A stretch of 64,000 nt of DNA, taken from Lingula anatina (Eukaryota > Brachiopoda > Lingulata > Lingulida > Lingulidae). Below, in pieces: positions 57,371 through 64,000 of this stretch (positions are counted from its first letter, which is position 1; each line of letters opens with the position of its first letter). The stretch spans positions 501,968 through 565,967 of the forward strand of contig NW_019773959.1 in assembly GCF_001039355.2 (NCBI RefSeq). Reading direction: 5' to 3'. The position numbers were made by a program, and so were the translations under genes. Below the pieces are notes generated by a model. The model was not told where the DNA came from, did not search any database, and was given only the letters and a program-made list of their open reading frames with translations.

Positions 57371-57665
57371 AGATTCTCTAAAACAAATTATTGGAAGTAC
57401 GTTTCCGTGTTCTCATAAAATAAGGCTTGTTGAATAACACAACGCAAAAGTACACATTTCCAACAAGTACCTTAGATTTCAAATCTGACGTTGATAGTGA
57501 TACAAATATCTTATTGAATTAAATAAAGCAATTAAAAGACGGCTGTAAAAGAAATGCTGCTTACATGACAAAGCTTCAACGCTGAATGAGAGTCATTACT
57601 TGCGGCTTCACCACACGATGCGTCTTCCCTTTACGGAATCCTACTGTCAAGTGACCATGAAGAAG
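57371..57665. repeat. Diverged tandem duplication, left copy
   Basis: Shares about 0.3 kb with 57693-57990 at roughly 75-85% by eye (blocks TTGATAGTGATACAAATA, GACAAAGCTTCAAC, ATCCTACTGTCAAGTGAC). Offset is about 322 bp. On the - strand both copies have a donor-like site at the same place (CAT|GTAAGC here). Confidence 0.75.
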
Positions 57666-57692
57666 AAACGATGACAATATGTCAGAAAAAAA

Positions 57693-57990
57693 TTAAGTCT
57701 CTAAAGCAAATTATCGAACGTACGCTTCAGCGTTCTCGTCAAATGAGGTTAGTTGAATAGTACAACACAAAAGAAGGCATTTACAACACTGACTGAAGAT
57801 TTCAAAACTGATGTTGATAGTGAAACAAATACCCTACTGAATTGGACGAAGCAATTAGATCTTGGCTGTAAAGAAATGTTACTTACGTGACAAAGCTCCA
57901 ACACCAAATGTTGCTAGCTTCTTCACCACACCCAACCATGCGCCTTCTCTTCACGGGATCCTACTGTCAAGTGACTATGAAGATGGGTCG
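57693..57990. repeat. Diverged tandem duplication, right copy
   Basis: On the - strand it has an ATG and 20-codon frame (MVGCGEEASNIWCWSFV..) running to a consensus donor CAC|GTAAGT at 57886. A matching acceptor (TTTTTTCAG, exon from 57047) would continue TAISYVKIM and stop. This may be a small or non-coding gene with duplicated 5' exons; unproven. Confidence 0.4.
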
Positions 57991-59940
57991 CACTGCCGTG
58001 AGCGACCTATTGTTATGTAAATTATAACAGGTACAGCTCATGTTCATTCAGGAGTATTGCGCTTGAAATCGTTCTCATTAGGAAGGCGAAACTATGTGAT
58101 TTCGATAGTTTAACATAAAATGATGAATCTGTTTTTCGTGAATTCTTGATAATATAATTTAATCCATCGGTCAGAAGTATCTTGCGATCCCTCATGGCTG
58201 AATACGCAGAGACCTAACACTGAATCTTCTCGGCACTGTCGGGCGATCATTGGTTTAGATGGAGAGCACGCTCACCTGTCTTTTGTCATGGTAATCGTAA
58301 TGGTCTGGTTCACTTCTGAGTAAAGGGATATACAGTTGCAGTTCCCTCGACTATTCTGATAATTATATTTCCATTTAAGGTCCTTGTATATTTACGACGG
58401 ATAGATCTAGCTATACGTGCAAAATTGAAATACCTAACGTAAAAGCCGCTAATACATGAGAACCTGGCATTTCCGTAGTATTAGTCGAAGAAGGGACGCA
58501 CATGGGTCGCAGTTTAGTGTGAAGGGGGGCCCCCCCAAGTTGTCAGGCCAAAGAGACCCATAAAATAGCGCATTCTTAACGAAAATTCTATACTTTTTCT
58601 CAGAAAAATATTGTTGATTAACAAGGTTTTACTCTGTACCAAAGTTAAAAGCAGTTGACACTAGGATAGAAATTCATAAATTTTATTCTCAGTGGTTTCC
58701 AAATTGCAATTATTACGTAAAAAGATGCACGCACAAATTACTTTCAAATATATATTTCCTTTCTAGATTTTCCTCTTTTCTTTCTTTAAATGAGGGGAAG
58801 AGCGGCTATGGATTTAAACATAAGAAATAAAGTAACTGTGTGTATATAAATATAGCTGTGCACAAGTTACAATGCTAGAAAAGTAACAACTTGATAGTGA
58901 TACAAACTTACATAATCTATGCAATATACACAGTTTAATAACAATTACACTGTGATTTTTCAAAAATAGAAGCATACCGATTTACTTCAGTTTTAAAGTG
59001 CCATGCTGTACAATATAGTTCAGTAAAATGGATCTCTCTGAAAATACTCAACAGGTTACCTAACAATACCTTTCTTTGTTCAATATATGAAAAAGTTATT
59101 GACATTCTTTCTTTAACAATCTAAATATTTTGTCTAATACTCATAACACAACTCACTACTCATATGTACATATTAAGTAAACAATATCTTATATAAACAA
59201 TGTAAGTAATAAAATCCTTTATGACAATCAGTTAAAAGCACAAAAGTAATACTAAAACTGTGTAATAGTATTTTATTAATGGCAACTATGAGTGGTAGTG
59301 AAAGTAGTGTCCCAACCTTGACCTAAGTTGAAATAGAAAGAACACAAACTGCGATAAATGTCAACGACAAGCACCATACCAAAAGAAATACAGGACATTT
59401 TAAAATGATAATTCTTTTTCAAATGCCCTTTATTAAGTAGAAATGAGTACAAAAAAGAATCCCATTGGACGAATATTTGTAATGCTTGAAAGTCTGTAAG
59501 TACTTATTTAATAATAAAATTTAATAATTCTTCTTTTAATCTTCCTCAATATCATCCACTGTCTGGTTTCAACTTATCCTTCTTTATTTTTCCTAAAAAA
59601 AAAAAGAAGTGATTTTTTAAATCAAATAATTTTTCATATTTAGTTTTTAACTATACATGAAAACTTGTATGTGCTAAAAAGCTTTCACCATATCCGTTGA
59701 ATATGTATTCCATGTATCAACTTACTGCAAGATCAAGATAGCAAAGAATTATCTCCATTTGGATTTGGTAAAACTACATTAATTTCATCAATGTGCTGAA
59801 TAAAAACAAGTAATATGCAGAGTGGGATGAGGAGTGGCAGTATGCAAGATTCCTTATGTGCTGTGAAATATGATAGCACTGGTTTACTAAAAAAAAATTA
59901 AATGCTGTTCATTTCACCTCATTGAATGTTCCTTTTTTCT
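57991..59940. other. Non-coding intergenic stretch
   Basis: No supported gene, RNA or element. It includes a short G/C run (about 58527-58538) and AT-rich DNA leading to the spondin 3' end. Confidence 0.5.
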
Positions 59941-59946
59941 TTTATT
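59941..59946 (-). terminator. Candidate poly(A) signal of the spondin-like gene
   Basis: AATAAA on the - strand, about 200 nt after the stop codon at 60142. Confidence 0.35.
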
Positions 59947-60141
59947 TTTTCCATTGTGATAGATTAACATTATGATTAACAGTGTCTTAGCTGTGTCTGT
60001 GTACTGATCATCATAACTACTGGGATGCTGTTAGTATATGATAAGAAACCATGCTGAGTGCTAAATCATTTTAAGATAAGATACATTCTCCAAGGTGTTG
60101 TAATGTGTTATAAAGTTGAAATACACACCTTTCAGGCCCTA

Positions 60142-60347
60142 TTAATAACAAGGTTGTAAATTACAGTATCTCCTCTGTAGTTTTGGTCCACAGGGTCTAC
60201 CTCCATTCTGGGGCTCGACAAGGACATGTTTTGACCTCTCCTGAATGCTGTCATATCCACATGTCTTGGCACATGGCGTCCAGGGTCCCCAGCCTCCCAG
60301 CACGCAGTCTACACGCTCTGTGCTCTTACGAAACTCATTACTCGACT
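60142..60347 (-). CDS. SPON1: F-spondin-like gene: final thrombospondin type-1 repeat and stop
   Basis: Acceptor TATTTTCAG, then QSSNEFRKSTERVDCVLGGW, GPWTPCAKTCGYDSIQERSK, a PQNGGRPC segment, and YCNLQPCY with TAA at 60144-60142. Six cysteines and the W..W motif are complete. Confidence 0.92.
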
Positions 60348-63300
60348 CTGAAAATAAAACATTCAATACCTACAAGTAAATGATATTTGCAGTATTTCTT
60401 TCCGAATTGTCATATTCTGTGTGAATTATTCTAAACATTTAGTTGTGTTCCACAGTGTTTTCAATCTGTCACGTGATATCAATCTCTAAATAAATTTATT
60501 TCTTATTTCTTTACATAACTATTTTTCTCTGTACCACTTTCCGATAACTTTCAAAAAATTGACAGAATCAGGTTTTTTGTGAGCCTTTGACTGGTTTCAT
60601 TAGGTGTTCGTAAGTATCTAACACCAATTTAATATTTCAACCTGTGACAAATTGTGAACTAATTATGAAGCTTACGTGTATTCTGTACAGGCTGTACTCT
60701 ACTGGACTTCTCAGGATGACCAGTGTCTGTCTTATGGGTCCCTTTGCCTGAAACAAATACCAGAAGTGTTATGTATTTACAGACCTAAGGTACTAGATAG
60801 TGTAGCACTTAACACTGCACCCTGGCACATTGATATGTAACATGTTATAAGGTCAATAAAGTCAGTTCCAACAAACGCATGAACTGGTGTGTTTGTCAGA
60901 AAAGAGTCAGTCCAGAAACAAAGAAGCTGGTTATATAAACAGCTGTATTCATTTTATAAATAATAGAAAAATAATATCTGCATCTACATTGCTTTACCCA
61001 AATCACTATCAAATACTTCAATTTAAATGTCAGTGAGAGTTCACATTAAACAATTTAACATGATATTTCAACTTTTCAACAACTGTCAATGACCGAATAA
61101 AGTTTTGCTGTTTTTCATTAATCAAGTATACTATTAATACTCACTACATTTCCTATGTTTGCACTTTTTCCTCTGTCGCATCTTCTTGGGACATTTTTTC
61201 CCACCATTTTCAGGCTGAACCTTGATCATCCGATAGCGTGTCACTCGCCCGCGGCCACATGTGACAGAGCATGGTGACCACTCGGTCCACTGTGTCACCA
61301 TGCAGTCGATTTTATCAGTTTCTGATTTTTCATTTTCTTCTGTTGTCTGCTGCATCATTTTCTTTTTAGCCATCATGGCTGCCTGGATCTCTTCATCACT
61401 TCCTCCACCATGCTGTTGCCCCTGCATCATTTTCAGCTTTTCCATCATGGCAACTGTAACAGACAGAACTAATTATCTGGCAGTGAACCAGTGACAAAGG
61501 TCAATGATGTGGAGCAAAGCAAACATCTTTCATTCAATTTACTGTTATCACTTAGTGTTTTAATAAGCTATAATTCAATGATGTTAATATAATGTGAATC
61601 TCTTCAAATGAGCAAATAAAATACTTCAATAAAATCTCAAAACTAACCTAACTGAATCTAAACTATACAAAAAGCAACAATTCTTTATTATCAGGAGCTG
61701 CCTCCTAATTTTAGCTACAAGTGAGTCATCAGTAAAAAAATAAATGAAACCTGAAACAAAAATAATTTCTATGTAACGTGCAAAACATAAAGCCAGTTTA
61801 AGAGTCAGCAGATCACAAATAACATTACACAAAGCAGAGACACTGGTAAGATGTTATATTATGCACACTGCAGAGACAAAGAACCACGGAATGTTCTAAC
61901 TGAAGTAAGAGCATGACAATCTTTCATATTGTTACAATAAGCAGAAACATAGCAAAAAGCATAGTATTATTATTATTATTTTTTTTTTTGCATTTACTGT
62001 CCACATACACCCTTATGCCAAAGAACTTAAAAAAGTTTTCAACAACTTTAAAAACTGTAACAAGCATGGTTGAAAGCCACATTTTAACTGTTCTCCCCAT
62101 CTCCTTAGTTTCCATGCTAGCTTCCCCTCTCCCCCACCCCAAAGAAAAAAAAAAACTCAGCAGCATATGCAGAAATTGCATAGCATTACAACTACATATT
62201 AAATCATTCTGTTGCACATTTCAAGTAGCCCCAGCCTAGCACTTACTTCTGTTATGCTTTTGACTAAACAACATTCTACCTCTGGCCATGCAAATTTCAT
62301 TAATCACAGTCTAACACAATGACTTTGCCATGACAGTAACAATGAATACTATACATCTCTACTATGTGTGTACGTGTATGTGTGCGCATGCACAAGTATG
62401 TGTGTATAATTACATAAACAGCAACATGAGACCACTGTCCAGTCTTGATAACTGACCTTTGTCAGCCATAGCAGACACACATCTCTCCTCGCACTCCGGC
62501 TGTGAGAAGAACCTGTTATTATTCCCTCCACACCCACCAAACTTAAACGGCAGGCACTTCCCCATTGGGAAGCTGTAATACCACCGTGGGAAGTCCCCGT
62601 AACAGGGACCCACATCAGGAAGGTCCAGACACACTTCTGAAATGGGAGGCACACTCAGGGGGCTATAAGGTTGTGAAGGGGAGTGGTACCTCAGCAGTCT
62701 GGGCATGGATAGTAACGTTGGACCTTACAGAAATACTTTACATAGGCTGCACTTTACAGAAAACAATTGATTTTTTAAAAATATCTTGTAAATTAATATC
62801 CATTTATGAAGCTTTACATGATCCATATTACTGAGGTACCACTTATGAACATGACATATAATACAAGACAATGTGCAGAAGTTTATAAAAATGCAGTTTG
62901 AAAATAGTATAGAAGTGATGACAATTAGTTATACAGGATAACAAGTAAGAAGTGCAACACTTCTATAAAGACTAAAAAACATTAACATCTTTGACATATA
63001 CCTTCACCGAGAGGACTTTTTTAAGATAATGAAAACAAGACAACATGTAACATTACACTGTCACTCTGCTTTTTCCAGCATCCAATGCAGTGTTAGACCT
63101 TACTTAGTAAAGGAAATTAATTTACCTGGAAATAACAATGATTTTCCCTTCATCACCAAGGTACATCCTATCCAAAACATGCAATTACAAAAGTTTAAAT
63201 TTCTATTTTTAATGTTATATGTGAAGTTCACCAAGCTACTTCTCCATTACTCAACAATGAGTTTATAAACTGAAACCCTGTCAATAGTTTTTGGATATGG

Positions 63301-63481
63301 TATGCCTTGGTGTTGAAATTTCCAGGAAAAGTAACTTCTTGCTTCATAAAGGCCTGCCACGCATTACAGGGTTTTATAAGCACTTCACTGTTACCTTCAG
63401 TGGTAGGACCTCTCCTGTCAGAATCTGATGAAGTATTCTGGAGTCCAAACTGCATCATGAGTTTTTTAGCCATCAAGATTG
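60142..63481 (-). CDS. SPON1: F-spondin-like matrix protein, 3' part (5 exons, 5' end outside window)
   Basis: F-spondin is a secreted matrix protein involved in axon guidance and cell adhesion. Five phase-1 exons join in frame to about 218 residues: a Met/Lys-rich linker, a Kunitz (BPTI) domain, a second linker with a thrombospondin type-1 repeat, a short linker, and a final thrombospondin repeat followed by TAA. The first repeat (DCMVTQWTEWSPCSVTCGRG ... RKCKHRKC) follows the pattern of the penultimate F-spondin repeat. The final repeat contains IQER after CG, as in F-spondin's last repeat. A Kunitz domain among the repeats is known for invertebrate F-spondins. Reeler, Spondin_N and earlier repeats must lie beyond position 64000. 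Papilin-like proteins are a less likely alternative. Confidence 0.78.
60676..60747 (-). CDS. SPON1: F-spondin-like gene: linker exon
   Basis: This 72-nt phase-1 exon lies between TTGTTTCAG and GTAAGC and encodes SKGTHKTDTGHPEKSSRVQP then VQNT. It carries no domain; its phase and splice sites fit both neighbours. Confidence 0.75.
61145..61453 (-). CDS. SPON1: F-spondin-like gene: linker and thrombospondin type-1 repeat
   Basis: This 309-nt phase-1 exon lies between CTGTTACAG and GTGAGT. A Met/Gln/Lys-rich linker (VAMMEKLKMMQGQQHGGGSD) is followed by DCMVTQWTEWSPCSVTCGRG and ending KKCKHRKC. It has the W..W..C motif, CSVTCG, and six cysteines including the final RKC. Confidence 0.92.
62457..62636 (-). 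CDS. SPON1: F-spondin-like gene: Kunitz/BPTI domain exon
   Basis: This 180-nt phase-1 exon lies between CCATTTCAG and GTCAGT. All six Kunitz cysteines are present (VCLDLPDVGPC, YYSFPMGKC, FKFGGC, SQPEC, EERC), with the GGCGGNNNRF core. The P1 position after the second Cys is Tyr, followed by Gly-Asp, so trypsin inhibition is unlikely. Confidence 0.92.
63395..63481 (-). CDS. SPON1: F-spondin-like gene: linker exon
   Basis: This 87-nt phase-1 exon lies between ATTTACAG and GTAACA. It encodes AILMAKKLMMQFGLQNTSSD then SDRRGPTTE. The Met/Lys-rich AILMAKKLMMQ resembles VAMMEKLKMMQ in the exon at 61145-61453, suggesting a duplicated inter-domain linker. Confidence 0.65.
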
Positions 63482-64000
63482 CTGTAAATGGCAAAAACTA
63501 CCTTTTATAATGCTGTATTTGTCAATACCACATTTAAGGACACTCAATTCATGAAAACAACCATGATAATTTTTCAAGTGAAATACCAAACTTTTTAGTG
63601 AACAAGGCAGCAAAGCTGTCAAATGTACAGACAAAAAACAGAAAATAAAGATGCAAAATAGGTCATTTTGTCAATTTTGATGCAATAATAAATAATGCTT
63701 ATAATAGCACTGTCAGTCAACACTGAATTTTAATCATGCACAACAGGTACCATGGTCAATAACAGGAGCGAACCCAGAGATATTTTCTGACAGTATTCCA
63801 AAGTATCTATGTTGATCCATCCTCCATTTTTATGGTTTCCAACAGAAAAAAATAGATACCAGTCAATATAAACTTAATAACCTGACCGTCTTCCGGAAGA
63901 CCCAGAAGATGGTCTCAATCCACCCCTTCAGTAAGATTACAGTTTCAGGACCATGAGAGTTCAAATTCTCATGATGAAAGTCTCAATATTTGAAAAATGA
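63482..64000. other. Spondin intron at right edge
   Basis: No additional domain exon could be recognised. It is probably intronic DNA of the spondin-like gene. Confidence 0.5.

Overview
The window is animal genomic DNA: AT-rich, intron-rich, full of microsatellites and small inverted-repeat transposons, with GT-AG introns throughout. The gene structures and repeat content suit a marine invertebrate. A lophotrochozoan such as a mollusc is my best guess, but the sequence alone does not prove it. All exon models below are read by eye from splice sites, reading phase and similarity between repeated exons.

Region 1 (about 1-29.1 kb, + strand) is one gene for a CELF/Bruno-like RNA-binding protein. 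Fifteen exons join in frame into about 575 residues: two adjacent RRMs, a long Ala/Asn/Ser/Gly-rich linker spread over many phase-1 exons, and a C-terminal RRM3 ending in the family's conserved tail. There are also two candidate cassette exons, a tandem donor, a possible intron just after the stop codon, UG-rich repeats beside the RRM2 exons and an intronic miRNA-like hairpin.

Region 2 (about 29.1-52.4 kb, mostly - strand) holds the most unusual locus. It is a convergent gene of about 26 exons and about 2,505 residues that I cannot assign to any known family. A short N-terminal segment and one transmembrane helix are followed by a basic stretch, a duplicated 38+22-residue exon pair, and a very long Lys/Glu/Ser/Thr-rich tail. 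The tail is built from four exon classes (here called alpha, beta, gamma and delta), nearly all with phase-0 borders, that have been amplified in tandem and recombined into chimeric exons. One 1.27-kb unit, introns included, is nearly identical over successive copies. One exon copy is broken. The last part of the terminal exon and about 2.1 kb of downstream DNA are duplicated again further downstream (30.6-33.1 kb against 33.7-36.1 kb). Several MITE-like insertions sit in the introns, and their empty sites can be seen in paralogous introns. Upstream lie two perfect CRE palindromes and a decayed LINE endonuclease fragment.

Region 3 (about 52.4-60.1 kb) is mostly non-coding. It has a possible short spliced transcript (about 53.4-54.0 kb), a 34-bp minisatellite (55.5-55.85 kb) and a diverged 0.3-kb tandem duplication that keeps a splice-donor-like site (57.4-58.0 kb).

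Region 4 (60.1-63.5 kb, - strand) is the 3' part of an extracellular-matrix gene. A linker, a Kunitz domain, a thrombospondin type-1 repeat, a linker and a final thrombospondin repeat match the C-terminal architecture of an invertebrate F-spondin. Its 5' part lies beyond the right edge. The genes are unrelated in function; CELF and the repeat gene converge tail to tail.
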